Shown here in pieces: positions 11,769 to 24,104 of a stretch of 64,000 nucleotides of DNA. The notes below the pieces were generated by a model. That model was given only the letters and a program-made list of their open reading frames with translations. It had not been told where the DNA came from and searched no databases. Numbering within the stretch: position 1 is the stretch's first letter; each line of letters begins with the position of its first letter. This stretch comes from Cadophora sp. MPI-SDFR-AT-0126 (lineage: Eukaryota; Ascomycota; Leotiomycetes; Helotiales; Ploettnerulaceae), in contig JAGMVK010000005.1 in assembly GCA_020747065.1 (NCBI GenBank), forward strand, positions 1,674,001 through 1,738,000, given 5' to 3'. The translations under genes were made by a program, and so were the position numbers.

Positions 11769-13079
11769 ATGCAGCCACTGGCTCGATTCGTCCCAAGGCT
11801 CTTCTTCGACTCAATTGCTTCTTCAAAAGCCAGACAGTCGCTTCGAATACCCCATCGTCCCTCGCCGCGCCCATCTACCTGTTTACAATGTAGAATCAGA
11901 ATACAAGCACGGCACTTTGCCGATTCTCCCAAACCGCCTCCTCCTTCGGCATCATCCAACACCTCGTCCTCGACCCCATCAAATCCCTCTCCAAACGCTT
12001 CTCCAGCTCCAGAAAATGCCTCCAGAACGCCTGCCCCAGATGACGAGCCAACCGACCTTCCCTCCGCAGAAGAAGGTCGCCGAATGGCTGTCACAAAACG
12101 CTTCTCCCACCTAATGGACCACCTGCAAGGCAACATCTTCATCGCCTCACAACGAATCAACGACCTGACCGGCTACTCGGGCATCGAAGCCCTCAAATCG
12201 CGCATCACGCTCCTCGAGAAGCGCGTGTCCGACGCCCAGGAAGCAGTGCGTTCCTCGCGGCTCACCTACAAGACCACCGTTGCGGACCGGGCGGCCACGC
12301 AGAGGGAAGTCACAGGCTTGTTGGCGAGAAAGGATACTTGGACGCCGGGCGATTTGGAGAGGTTCACGGCGCTGTATCGGATGGATCACACGAATGAGCA
12401 GGCGGTGCAGGAGGCTGCCACGAGGCTGGCAGATGCGGAGAGGGAGGCCGAACATGCTGCTAGTAAACTCAGCAGTAGTATACTCAGTCGGTATCACGAG
12501 GAGCAGATCTGGAGTGATAAGATTAGGCGTATGAGTACGTGGGGGACTTGGGGATTGATGGGGGTCAATGTGTTATTGTTTCTGGTGTTCCAGTTTGGCT
12601 TTGAGCCGTGGAGAAGGAGGAGGCTGGTGCATGGTTTTGAGGAAAAGGTTAGGGAGGCCCTTGAGCAGGAGAAGCTTGCTGCACAGGAGAGAAGTCGAGA
12701 AGCCGCAAAGGCAGCAGATGTGCCTTTGGGTGGCGTGATAGCTGCGGGTATCGAAGAGCTGGAAGAAGAGGCAGAGAGTGGATCCACGGCTTCAGAACCA
12801 GTAGTCGATGCAGTTGTAGCTTGCATACAAGGCGAGCAAGAACCAGAGGAGAAACTTCTCGACAGCCCAAGAGACGTTCACATACCGACAGGGCTCATGA
12901 AGCTCAGGGGAAAATCGTCAACATGGGCATACAAAGCCCAGTCCACGTTTCAAGACCTATTCAGCAACAGGCTCGTACAGATGCGTAAGCAGGATATTAC
13001 GCTCATTGCATTAGAAGGCGCTGCCACGGGAGCAGCGATAGTTACTATCATCGCCACTCTTCTAATTCGACCCTCTTAG
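11769..13079 (+). CDS. mdm33: Mitochondrial inner-membrane morphology protein Mdm33/She9
   Basis: Single-exon gene, 436 aa from the ATG at 11769. An in-frame ATG at 11574 would add 65 residues in front of the targeting peptide, so the later one is preferred. The N-terminus (MQPLARFVPRLFFDSIASSK) is basic and amphipathic, like a mitochondrial presequence, and is followed by a Pro/Ser-rich spacer. The conserved core begins near residue 104 and contains long heptad stretches (ALKSRITLLEKRVSDAQEAV and the region after it). A membrane helix at about 260-277 (WGLMGVNVLLFLVFQFGF) is followed by FEPWRRRR. A second hydrophobic segment lies at the C-terminus (about 414-433). Yeast She9/Mdm33 sits in the inner membrane and affects mitochondrial shape and division; the same role is inferred here. 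Confidence 0.9.
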   Translation: MQPLARFVPRLFFDSIASSKARQSLRIPHRPSPRPSTCLQCRIRIQARHFADSPKPPPPSASSNTSSSTPSNPSPNASPAPENASRTPAPDDEPTDLPSAEEGRRMAVTKRFSHLMDHLQGNIFIASQRINDLTGYSGIEALKSRITLLEKRVSDAQEAVRSSRLTYKTTVADRAATQREVTGLLARKDTWTPGDLERFTALYRMDHTNEQAVQEAATRLADAEREAEHAASKLSSSILSRYHEEQIWSDKIRRMSTWGTWGLMGVNVLLFLVFQFGFEPWRRRRLVHGFEEKVREALEQEKLAAQERSREAAKAADVPLGGVIAAGIEELEEEAESGSTASEPVVDAVVACIQGEQEPEEKLLDSPRDVHIPTGLMKLRGKSSTWAYKAQSTFQDLFSNRLVQMRKQDITLIALEGAATGAAIVTIIATLLIRPS

Positions 13080-13172
13080 GCTGAGTTATTTACATTTGTA
13101 TTTTGAAGAATTGTAAATTAAGAATACCCAATCATATTAGACATTCAGATCAGTTACTTCTTTCTTCCACGC

Positions 13173-16100
13173 TTAATATGCACCTGGTCTCTTGCTGTAT
13201 GCAGGTCGAGGAACCATCTCTGGACGATCATTGGATGTCCAAGCTGGTGTGCCGGCCGTCAATGAGAAATCGGTCAAGTGAGCCCCGGAAGCTTGTTGAG
13301 CCCAGAGCTCGATGGCCAGCCAGTTTTGGCCGTGGTAGTTCAAGACACCTAAGTCTTGTTAGTACAATTTACGATTCTATAATTCAGGAATAACTTACCT
13401 TCCGGCACAGGGAATACGCTTTGGGGACCAATGTTGTTCACATATTTTCCAAATTGATACCCATTGACCCAAAGTTGAGCTCTGTAATCCGCAGTGGCAC
13501 CATCGATGGTCGTGTTTCCAAAGCTGAAGCTCAGGGGTATGTCATAGTTGTCCGGCAAATCAAGAGAGAAACTGGCTTGATAGAAACCTACACCCGCCGC
13601 GCTAATGCCCTGCAAAGGAGATCCCGCAGCCCATTGTCGATTTGGAGGATATGGCTGCGTGAAACCTTGCCTCTCGGCGAACAAACCGCCTTCATTCAGC
13701 GGTCCGCGAACTTTGTCAATATAGTCCTCACCGCCAAGGTTGCCTGTGAGTTTCCAAGAGATGTCCTTTTGATCGTGGCCGGCGAGGTCATAGTTTAAGA
13801 TTCCACGAGGTGATTTCATCTCGTCAGGGCCGACGACAAAATTCTCATCCAAGCCGTTGTTATCAATGACGACTGTGACGACGTAGGTCTTTCCTTTGGT
13901 GAGGTTGGGAAGTGTGTAGGTGCTGTTGTTATCCTCCGCTTTGTCGATGCCTGGCCAAGAACCAATGTACGTGGAATCGAGCCAGACTGAGGAACCAAAA
14001 GCGCTCCCTCCTTGCGTGCGGACCAGGAAGGTACTTTCACTGCCAGTGGCGACGAAGGAGCCGCGGTACAGTAGCACACCGGTGTGGTATCCGTAGTCGC
14101 TACTGAAGAGTGATGTTGGGGTTTGCAGCTTGAATGGGTTATTGGAGGTCGTGTGGTCTGCTTTGGTCCAGGCGGAGTCATCATACGCCGACTTGATTTC
14201 GGGAAGATCGTCGAGGTATTTCCAGCTCAGGGATGAGAGATCAGGAAGGTTGACCTTGGGCTCATTGTACTGGAGAGTAGATGACCACTCTCCTGTGACG
14301 GAGTCGACTTTGTAGTCTAGTTTGGCACTGTTGAAGTGTAGGGAGTTTAATCCAGCAGGCACGCCGAGGACCTTGATGGGAACTGTGGCATTGAGGTCAC
14401 CGTCAATGTGAAGAGCTTTGTTGTTGATGTAGACTTTGCGAACGAGATATCCAGCTTGAACAACAACAGAGGCTGTGTTCTCAATGTTGGCAGAACTAAT
14501 ATTCATCAGTCTGGAAGGGTCTGGAAGGGAAGGTAAAATGACTTACTATGCTCCCCACTTATCGTCTCGGACGAAATCAGGAACCCAGTAGTTGTAAGCA
14601 GAGTTCCTGTCTAGGATGTAGACAAAAAGGCTTCCGACCTGGACGACGCGACGAGTCGATGATGTTTTCCAGTTGAGAACGGCTGAGCCATTGACGCTCT
14701 TAGTAGTAACATCAGCACCCTCAACGATCTTCGCTGAGCTGCCGGAGACTACAGCAAGTTCGTGCTGCTCGTCTGGCCCACCATAGACAACAACGACCGT
14801 CTTGTCAGCGAACTTCTTCCATGTGAAGATCTCTGCCGAGGAGTACAGAAGCGTTGTTCCCCCAAGATCGTAATCAGTGACATGCCATTTCGAGTCTCTA
14901 CCGCTGAGAGTCAAGCTTCCTCCAAGTTGTGGAATTGACAGAGCACCTTTACTTGTCGTGACGGTCAGCTTGTAAGTGGCAGCATCCAGAGTCTGGTAAT
15001 CGGAATGTCTGACGATGTAGAAGTTTGTTGCTGAACCATTGCCAAAGAGAGGTGTAGTGAAGATACTGCTTGAGTCGGTGTAGGTCCCGGTGGTTCCAGT
15101 GCCTACACTGGAAGTGAGGTAGGCAGGGGACACTTTGAGGAAATTGGCCTCGAGTTTTAGCTCGCTGTATTTCTCTCTGTAAACCTCGCGATTTTCTGCG
15201 ATGTTCGCGCCGTAGTCATACGAGGTATATCCGCCAGGATGTCCAAGATTCCCCCAATTGGTTCCGCCAACTAAGCAAATCAGTATTGTGGGTTCCGTAT
15301 AAGCTCAGAAGGAAAAACTAACAGATCATGTACAAATTCAATATGGCGACTCCAGAAGCAAAGTCGTTCTTGTAAAAGACTCGCTCAAACTCCATGTTCA
15401 GAAGCTCAGAACATTGATCGAAACCCTACCTCTCATTAGCTACTCCACTTTATGAAATCAAGTGGAGGCTTACCAATCCTCCCCAAGGGTCAAAAGAACC
15501 ACCCTGGAACTCAACGAGAGCGTAAGGTGTATTTGGACTCTGTCGCTCGTGCCGAGCATGGAAATTGGTTGGTAACCTTCCAGCACCCCAGGTACGAGGG
15601 TTTGCGCAGTCAAATCCGAGGGGGTAGCTGTCGTGGCCATAAATGTCAACATCGCCCTCCGTGGATCCATTGACCGAGTATCCTGGCGCGAAGTATCCAT
15701 TAGGGGCTAATAGCTGTCAGCCAAAGCCTAAGAAGGCCAATAAAGGAAAACTTACAAGCATCGTTATTGATTAGAGGAACAACAATCCCAGCATCTCGAA
15801 GCTGTTTCTTGACATATGCGAAGTAGACAGGATCTGGGAATCCTCCAGTAACACCAGAGATGGCGTTCGTATATTCATTCTCAGGCTGTACGAGGATCAC
15901 AGGACCACCGTTCGTGATCTGAGCCTTTGCGATGGCAGCTCCAATGTTGGCCATATAGTTGTCTGTAGCGGCCAAGAAATCAGGAGCACGGGTTCTGAGT
16001 TGTCCTGTAATGCGTTGCAGCCATCCTGGGAACCCACCACCGCTCGCCTCAGCGTTGATATATGGTCCTGGACGAGCGAGAAGGTAAATTCCAGCTTCCT

Positions 16101-16511
16101 TGGCAGCGTCGAAGAAGGGCTCGAAGGCGAAAACTCCTTCTGCAATATACTCGCCTGGCTTTCCCTCGAGAAGAGCCCAGTCGACGTAGAACGACACGAC
16201 GTTGAATCCTAGTGCTTTAACTTTTTGGAAGACGTCGAGCCAGAGACTGGGGACTGGAAGTCGGAAAGGATGGAATTCTCCGCTGAACACAAAGACTCGC
16301 TCGCCGTAGACCATGAGTGAGTGTTCGTCATAAGTAACCTAGCACAATGAGCACGAGCTCTACCACCGAGTGGATAGAGAACGAAAGTACTTACAATATC
16401 TTGGAGGCCATCACTGTCTCGCTCGACTCTCATATGCTTCCCTCCAATTGACAATGCTGCAGCTTGAGCCGCGAAGGCAAACGCTGTAATCGCACGAAGG
16501 AACTTCATCAT
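13173..16511 (-). CDS. Secreted beta-galactosidase, glycoside hydrolase family 35
   Basis: Extracellular hydrolysis of terminal beta-D-galactosides (galactan and xyloglucan side chains, lactose). 1010 aa, seven exons: 16395-16511, 15756-16338, 15474-15706, 15323-15425, 14547-15270, 13399-14495 and 13173-13348; all phases add up. Residues 1-20 are a signal peptide. The GH35 barrel shows the acid/base Glu194 in QPENEY and the nucleophile Glu299 in LVEFQGGSF, the same spacing as in characterised fungal enzymes. The middle and C-terminal beta domains follow, ending KRPGAY. Length matches the family. At the sixth exon the acceptor after gatgaatattag (14496) is chosen over two closer cttccag sites because only it keeps the frame (KWGAYS). 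It is divergent from an F-box gene. Which lac paralogue (lacA-E) it is cannot be told. Confidence 0.95.
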
Positions 16512-16571
16512 GAGATAAGTGATCCAAACTTTTCCGCAGGCATGCTGAAGATTTCAAGGAACGCCGCCAGC

Positions 16572-16578
16572 TTATATA
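16572..16578 (-). promoter_or_regulatory. Candidate TATA box of the GH35 beta-galactosidase gene
   Basis: On the minus strand the bases read TATATAA, about 61-67 nt upstream of the GH35 start codon, a plausible place for a strongly regulated secreted-enzyme gene. I saw no GGCTAA-type XlnR site in the part of the promoter I scanned. Confidence 0.45.
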
Positions 16579-17832
16579 CCTCCCAGAAGCTCACCAGCGC
16601 TTGTGCAAATATTAAAAATCAGGAACGATCCCATGCATGCTATCCATGTCATACCACCAGCAAAAGCTACCCAGGTACGTTCGCACATGCAGTAATACGA
16701 AAGGCCGAAGGCAGAAAAAAGTGAGGAGTGACTGTCAATCATTCCCTGAAGCGGCAGTTCGTTCAGGTACAGACACATGGGTGTGATCTGATGCCCGGTA
16801 GTGCCGTAGCCCGTAGGTAGGGGGATGGTGATGGTGGTGGTGGTGGTGCGGCGAAAGTCAAGCAATTGCGGGGTAGGCGGGAGGCTTTCTTGCTCCAGTT
16901 GTTCCTTCCCCCGAGCATCCCCGCCGCCGGGCCATCTCTCGGTGCAATGTTACTCAAGAAACTCCCTACAAAAACGTACTACATGGACAGGCACGATTCA
17001 GCCGGAATGATCATGTAAAGTTGACGCTACTCGAACCTTGACGAACACCATTCGACGCGGGGAAGTTGTGGTCGCTGATATTTGCGCGCCAATCAGATCT
17101 GTCCGGAAGAACTTCCATGTTCAGTCGACCTGGGATGAGGGGAGTTCAATAACGTCATGGCATGTTGACCGGCGTGCGGAACATCAGATGGCATTTCTAA
17201 GGCTTGCGTGAGTTGATACCTTGTACTTGCTTAAACTTTTTTTCGCCGGATCTTACGGCACACTGCACATTCTCCTGGCATTTATTTGGTTCTGTCTGGA
17301 GCAAGCGAGCTCGCTAAAACAAAGGGGTAAGCTTGAGGAAAACAATGCGGAGATTGAATGTAGGAGTCAAAACGAGAGAGCTAGCGGGGGCCCATAAAGA
17401 GGTAAAATAAAAGCTAAGATTTTCATATGTTCCCGATGAGTAATCATAAGACTCCGATATGGTTTACGATAGTCCTTAGAGTCAGGATCGCGTCCTTGAA
17501 AGTCTACCTCGGAAATCACATGCCTAAAATACATGTGACATTAATCTCATCTCTGCTCATATATGCTTCGCATAATCGTGAGAGCGATTGAGCTATCTTA
17601 GCTTCTACCATCAGCAATGAGTCACTTCCAGGTGGAATGGCGGCGTGCAGATTGTTGGTTGAGAACAGTCACGTGGTCTCAGGCAACGACCTGCTGTGCC
17701 GCAACCATGGAGAGTATAAGTTCTAACATCGCTTTCAATAGAATATCGAGGACAATATTCTTTGCTGAACTTTCAAAAATCACAGATCACGCTTGTCGAT
17801 TTACAGGTACCAGGCGTAAGCAAGAATCAACC
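16579..17832. promoter_or_regulatory. Divergent intergenic region, GH35 / F-box
   Basis: About 1.3 kb with a gene leading away on each side. It contains a short GGT/GAT repeat (about 16818-16848) that breaks up a GC-rich patch at 16840-16930. No additional gene is supported. The open frame of the F-box gene extends back to an ATG at 17617, but the sequence there does not look conserved. Confidence 0.45.
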
Positions 17833-19476
17833 ATGACCAAGCAAACATGTGCTCTGACGTCCATGCCACTGGACATCCTCGGAATAGTCCTCGATAGTCT
17901 GGAACTGGTAGATATCAAGAACACTAGGCTTGCTTGCAAATCTCTTGCTACTATTGGCCCTCGTTTCAAGAGCTTCATCGCCGATCAGACCACAGACCTC
18001 AGTGTTGAAAGTCTACAAAATCATCGAGAGCTGGCATCACATCCTGAACTGGGTCCAGCTGTGAAAACAATGGTGGTGTTGGCTGCGGCCTTCGACACCT
18101 CAGAGCTTGACCGTATGATTAAAACCAAGAGACGTCGGATCGTGGAGGTTAATGGTCCCTTTACTTCCACGACAGAGCCAAAACTTACAGACGATGAGCT
18201 TGCTCAAGCTGAATCAGATCTGGCATGGATGCACGCTCAACAGGCCCATCAGCGCACCCAGACAATAGATGAAAGTATTGATGCTTTGGCCGCGGTCCTA
18301 CGTCTGTATGGGACCTTAGACATAATCGATCTGGACGCATGCGTCATCAAAAACCCTCGTGAGCGAGTCTCGACTGCTCAGGCTGGAGAGTGGCACCCAG
18401 TATTCATCCGTGCCTCTGAAGTCTACCGAATTACCACGTCTGCCATTGCGAATAGTGAGCTATCGCTGAACACATTGCTCATATACCGCGAAACCCCGCG
18501 GTGCAGCGTTCCATCTTTCGACGTGACCTCCCACATGGCTGAACTCGAGGCTTTGCCTGGGTTCACATCGGCTTTTTCTTCACTCGAGAACTTCGCTCTG
18601 AGCTTCTCCACCAGAGTCCAAACAGACTTTTCAAAGATCGAAGCAGCTAGAGACGGACTTGAGGGTGCGGCTGCAGCGTACCATAATGCAATGGTGATTG
18701 CTACCTGATTACCACCGACTAATTAATTCTGCCTCTTTGCTAACTCGTACTGTTACATAGGGATCTAGGGCTGGGCAATATTCTCACGAGAATCCCGAAG
18801 CCACTATGGACGATAACTTCCCCGGTATAGCTCACATGCTCTGCCAGATGCCCCGACTCGACGCTTTCGATCTTCACATGACTAACACGCTGCGTGGCCC
18901 ATCCACTGTCTATCACAAGATTCTAGACCATATCGCTGATGAAGTGAAACTGCCCTCATTGACACAGGTCTTCTTCCGCGGTCTGCCTGCATCTGAAGAG
19001 TCGCTGGTGAAATTCATCGATAACCATCAGACAATCTCGGATCTCACCATCGATGAAATGCGTCTGACGTCTGGATGTTGGAAGCGTGCCATCAAACACA
19101 TTTCACAGCTACCGAACTTGTCGAAGTTACGCCTGTCCAATTTATTCAACGAACAGGGTGTGTTCAACTGTAAGTACTTTTGGTCAATTATATCCTCTAT
19201 CCTCTATTGTCTCGCACCTATCTTCCCATAGTATACTGACTAGTTTCCTAAGTGCTATCAAAAGATCCGAAGGATGATGAGCCACCTTCTGACAGGCCAG
19301 GTGATTCATATCCCTGCCTACGAGGTGTAAAGCTCCACACTCGTGTTTTCGGGCCCATAGAAATTCAACGGCTCCGCGAAGGTCTAGAGTTCGATGATAC
19401 AGAGACTGGTCGCGGTCTGGGCTCTCCTGATCTAATGCGTTGGAGGAAGATCAGAGAGTTCAAATACAGCATCTGA
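17833..19476 (+). CDS. F-box protein
   Basis: Predicted substrate-recognition subunit of an SCF-type ubiquitin ligase, 497 aa, exons 17833-18693, 18761-19169 and 19253-19476, phases consistent; the first intron has a TTGCTAACTC branch point. The N-terminal F-box (residues about 8-45) shows the usual Met-Pro-Leu-Asp-Ile-Leu start and the LACKSLATIGP end. The rest has no recognised domain, but the second half looks like degenerate leucine-rich repeats (LTQVFFRGLPAS, LPNLSKLRLSNLF). It is one of a large, fast-evolving fungal family and its target is unknown. The start at 17833 (Met-Thr-Lys) is chosen because it sits just ahead of the F-box. Confidence 0.82.
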
Positions 19477-20029
19477 GGGGATGGAGTGTCTCGAGGCTTG
19501 AAAATGAGATGGCACTTGGAGTCGTATACTTTCTCTCGTACTTCTGAGGACATTGCGGTTTGGCGAAGGCTTTCCTGTTGATGGAGGGTTAGGCTCTGAC
19601 ATGTTTTACGAGGTTGGATTGATACACCCATCTAGCATTATCAAAAATGGTAGGTTTTGCTAGCAGTAACTGGAATAAGCAGGGACGTCTCATGCAGGCC
19701 TCAGTCTAAAGCAGCAAGACTCATGGCATCACATTTGAAATTGAAAAACGTAATACGCAACAGTAAATGCAAACAAAATGCACCATTAGATAACTAGACG
19801 CAATTAAAGTAAACACATCTACAACGACTAACGAAACCCTCATCCCAGCATTCAAACTCCTTCAATCCAAGCCTCCCTACTCAGCAAACATCCGAAAGGC
19901 AAACATCTTAAGAACAAATTTTTTTTTTCAAACTTCAATCAAGCAATTGCCAACTTCTCAACCTTTGAGTAGAACAGCCTCGCTCACGAACTCCAATCCA
20001 TTTCCGTACCACTACCCAACCCACGCCAC
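19477..20029. other. Intergenic, convergent 3' regions
   Basis: No gene is seen. It lies between the ends of the F-box gene (plus) and the large coiled-coil gene (minus). It is AT-rich with a run of T at 19919-19928. Confidence 0.6.
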
Positions 20030-23000
20030 TCAAAGCGTAAGACCCACCTCTCCACGATCCGCTCCCCGTCCCTCCACCACGTCCCTATAGACATCCAATT
20101 CCGGCGTCCTCATCCTCCTGCTCTCCAACCCCTCCGCCACCCGTTTGAAATCCTCCTCCTCCCTATCCACATTCCCCCTGCTCTCCTCCACCCTCTTCTC
20201 CATCCCCATCCGACTTCCCATCGTGACCTTCCCACTCCCCCACGATCTCCCCTTCACATCCGCCACCCTCGCAGCCCACTCATCAAAAGCCTTCTCACTC
20301 CCCACTACATAAGCGCTCTTGCCCATATCGACATGTGCCTCAGCCCTCCCCTTAGAATCAAATCCCCCGTCCAATTTAGGACCAGCACTCTGCAGCGAAG
20401 CATTCAACCTCTCAGCAATCTCTTTCGCCAATTTGTTTTCCGCATCCCTCTTCGCCTTATTCTTCGCAATAATAGCTCTCCAATTCGCCAGTCTCTTCTC
20501 CTGTGCCCTCTCACTCTGCGTTATATTCGCCTCCACAGCTGTCTTCTCATCCGCTAGTATCTGCTGTTCCGCGGCCCTTCTGAGCGCTGCTTCTTCAGCG
20601 GCTTTAGCTTTCCTCAGGCGTCCCTGCTCGGCTTCGATGTTGATCTTCAGGCGAGCTTCTACTGCTCTTCTCTCTGCGGCGACTTGCTCTTCGAGTTCTT
20701 TTGCCTGCTTGGCTTGATCTATTTTCCATGCTGCGTAGATGTCGTCAATGCCAGGTGGGAGGTCGGTATCTTGGGGCATTGGACTTCCTGCAGCAAGTCT
20801 ACTGGCTTTCAATTGTTGCAGATTTTGCGCGTCTACCCGCTTTTTCTCTCTCCTCTTGTCGACGTATTGCTTAATCTCAGCGTCTAGAGTTGGTTCGGTC
20901 TCTGTGAATTCACGACCAGCTGCAAGTGCAGCAGTCTGTCTCTTCTCAAACTCCTTGAGCTTCCTTTCCAACGCAGACTTAACATCTTTATCGAACACGC
21001 GAACGAGCCATTCCAGACTCTGCGGTACTGTACTCCCCTCCCTCTCAGCAGCAGGATCAATCTGCCTCTCCAGATCCTCCTCCACCTCTCTCCCCTCGCG
21101 CTTCAGATCCGCCAAAGTCTTTTTCTTTGGGAAGGGATCTTGCAGCTGCGATTCCGCTTCCCTCTTCCTCCCCACGGCTCTACTAGCTTCCCTTTCCCTT
21201 TCAGCGCGCTCAGCTTTCACCTGCGCAACAGCAGCATTCAAGGCAAGTTGCTCCTTGATGATCTCGCGTTCTCGCACTCTATAAGCCCGATTTGCCATTC
21301 TCTGTGCCCTGACTTCGGAAACGTCATCTGGGGCTACGGATCCTGGGAAGAATCGCTTTCCGACTTGGAGGGGATCGATAAATGTGTCTTTCTGGGAAGA
21401 TCTGATTACTTCGGAAAGAGGTTCTGCTTTGGTATGTAGCCAGCGGAGTTCATCTTTATCGGAGTGGAAGCACTCGGGTTGTATGATGTCAGTGCCGGTG
21501 GGTATGCCGAGTTTGTCGAATCTCTTGAATCGGACTAGAAGGTTATCGGCTAAATTTCAAGAGTTAGTCTCATTCTCTCTCATTTGATGATTTTGAAGGG
21601 GTACTTTCCGGCAGGGCTAGCAGGATCGCACTTCGAGTCTTGCTCAGGTGCCGCAACAGCTTTCTTCCATTTCTCCCACTGTTCATCATCCTCCCACTCA
21701 TTTCCCGAGAACTCCTTCGTGATCCTTACTCTGATTTGGTAATCCCACTCCTGCCCAGCCGTCAGGGCGACTTTCTCCAATTCAGGATCGCTACGTCTCA
21801 AAGATTCCCATCGTCGTTCGTAATCGTACCCCGGCTGTCCTTGCAAGTAGTTCCTGCCGCCTGGGCCCCACCAGAAAGCAACTTGTTTACCAGGGCACTC
21901 GATGACGACGAACTCAGGTAGGGGACCGGCAATTTGGTTCTTCTTAATCTCTTTGCCGTTGATGAGAAGCGTTCCGCCGTGGAGGTTGGTGACGAAGTAT
22001 TTCCAGCGTCCGTAGTCGTCGTCCTGTACTTCCTCTCTCCAGATTGAATCATCGACAGGCAACAGGTCTAGCTGGTTCTTGTCTTTGCAGCACTGGGCTG
22101 GAGGATGTCTTCTTACAGGAACACTCCTCTTCTGTTTTTGCTCGGCAGTAACAGCCCAAGGATCCGTGGATGGCAGGTCTTCGCCTCGGTCTTCAGGTAT
22201 ATGCCATGGATATCGGACCAATGTCTCATTATCCTCCAACAATGGCGTCGTAGATTGTCTCCCAGGATAGTTGGTATCGCTTCGTCTCTTCACACGACGA
22301 ATATCCAGCGGGAAGAAATCATGACGATGTTTGTCACGATTGTCGCGAAAGAAATCGCCATATAAAGCTTGTATGCGATTAACCCTCTCATGCTCGGTCT
22401 CGTCCTGCTCAAGTGGTTTGGTGGGCATGTTGACGATAGTTCCAATGACTCCATCCCATATTTTCTTTTTGCGAAACAGGTCATTGACATTCCCACCAAG
22501 ATCCTTCCGGATTTTGACATACTCCGTCAGACTTCGTAGCACCTGTCCTACTGTCAGAAATGATATATAAGAAGATAGATGATACATACTGGATATGGAC
22601 TTCGCCCACAATCAACACCTCCATCAACCTCAAGCCATTTCTTCGCCATAACTTCATCGAACAAATCGTCCATCTCGATCTTTAAAGTCTTCTCACCAAC
22701 ATGGCGCGGACGCCAAACAGTATTCTGCAGAGCATCAAGCCAATCAGGATCCCCTCCGTCCCCATCGAGATCATCTGGTTCAGGGTACGGGTCCAGGCAC
22801 TTCATGGGAAAGAAACCACCGCTGGATTGATCCTCCCTTTCAACGAGGTGTCTCGGCTTGTAGAACACCGCCGGCTCTTCGTTAACCACAGGCATTGGCA
22901 TTCTGGCGAAATCATTATCACCGTTCAGGTCAAGATCGAGATCAACGTCCACACTATCGTCGCCACTGTCCACCATCACTGCATCCTCATCCTCTTCAAC

Positions 23001-24104
23001 CCAGCCGATCGAGACAGCTTTGTCATCCTCTTCCAATACGTCAACCAATCGATCTTCAAACTCGATTATGGGTACTGTCTCATCGACGGTCAAGGTCCTC
23101 TCTCCCTCCAAGCACGGTTCTGTGACCGGATACCACATCTGTGGTCTCTGAGAGACAAACCTGACTTTCTCATCTTTCTCCTCGTCCATACTAGGCAACG
23201 TATTGTGCTTCTTCACATGATTCATCACTTCATCAGACGACATGACCTCTGGCGAGATTTTATCTCCAAACATATCGACGTGGCCGAAGTCCATGACTTG
23301 TCGTTCCTCCAATGTGATCTCGGTCACAGTCTCCATTGATTCAAGCCCGGAATTCCTTTCAGGGAGAGGAACTTCGGCTTTGCTGTCCGCGACGAGATCA
23401 GTCCAGCTGCTGACTGGTTCTGGATCCCTCGGGACAACTCGTTCGACTTGGACGATTTCTGTGAGGAATCGCTCGCCGTAGACTGGGACCTTCTCCCCTT
23501 TGCGTTTGAACACTCTTGTACTGCCAGATTTCGGACGACTCTGCATCTTCTTGACAATCGCATTTTTTGCTGGTCGTGTTTCGGTTGTCTGCTTGTAGAC
23601 TTTGCCTGGCGCTGCTTGAGCTTTCTCTTTCGAGAAAACTGTTGCACGAGCAATCGGTCTGCTGCGCTGCCTAGTTTGATCATGGGTAGGATGATGACGA
23701 ATTTTGAATCTATTCGCCTCCTGCTCTCGTCGTCGCTTGTCCCTAGCATCTCCCATCTCTTTCTTCAATCTCTCGTACTCCTCCCTAATCCATACTGGAG
23801 ACACCCGTCCCTCGATATAATGATTATTCCAAAGATCCCACGCTCTCGTCCAACTAGCCCATACTTCCACCCCTGCACTCTCTCCTTTAGAACCCCCTTT
23901 TACAGAACCATCCCCAACTAGGCGCCGTTTCAATCCAGCTACAGTGTCTGGAGAAAGATCTGGCGCCAACGGTGAAGGAATTGTTGTTTGGGGTATGCCG
24001 ACTATCTGTGGACCGCCATGCTTGCGGATCTCTGCCGCGACACCAGGCGCATGTTGGAAAGGAGAAAAATCATAGAACGCAGTGGGTGGCTGCGTTTGAG
24101 CCAT
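20030..24104 (-). CDS. Large coiled-coil protein, unrecognised
   Basis: I do not recognise the function. Three coding blocks on the minus strand, 22590-24104, 21605-22542 and 20030-21549, make a protein of about 1,320 aa. The start at 24104 (MAQTQPPTAFYDFSPF) follows stop-poor but unconserved sequence. The first block is acidic with basic patches; the middle block has a compact globular part rich in Trp and Tyr (WKYFVTNLHGGTLLINGK, QVAFWWGPGG). The last block is a long charged Ala/Glu/Lys/Arg helix, likely a coiled coil. No signal peptide or membrane helix is seen. The second junction is a problem: the best-looking intron (donor at 21604, branch ACTAAC, acceptor ending 21550) joins the frames out of phase by one and gives an early stop. 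Either a less obvious splice site is used or there is a sequence error. Confidence 0.7.

Noticed and set aside
22701..23339. 212-codon plus-strand frame inside the coiled-coil gene
   Set aside because: Shadow of the minus-strand exon 22590-24104, which has far better coding character.
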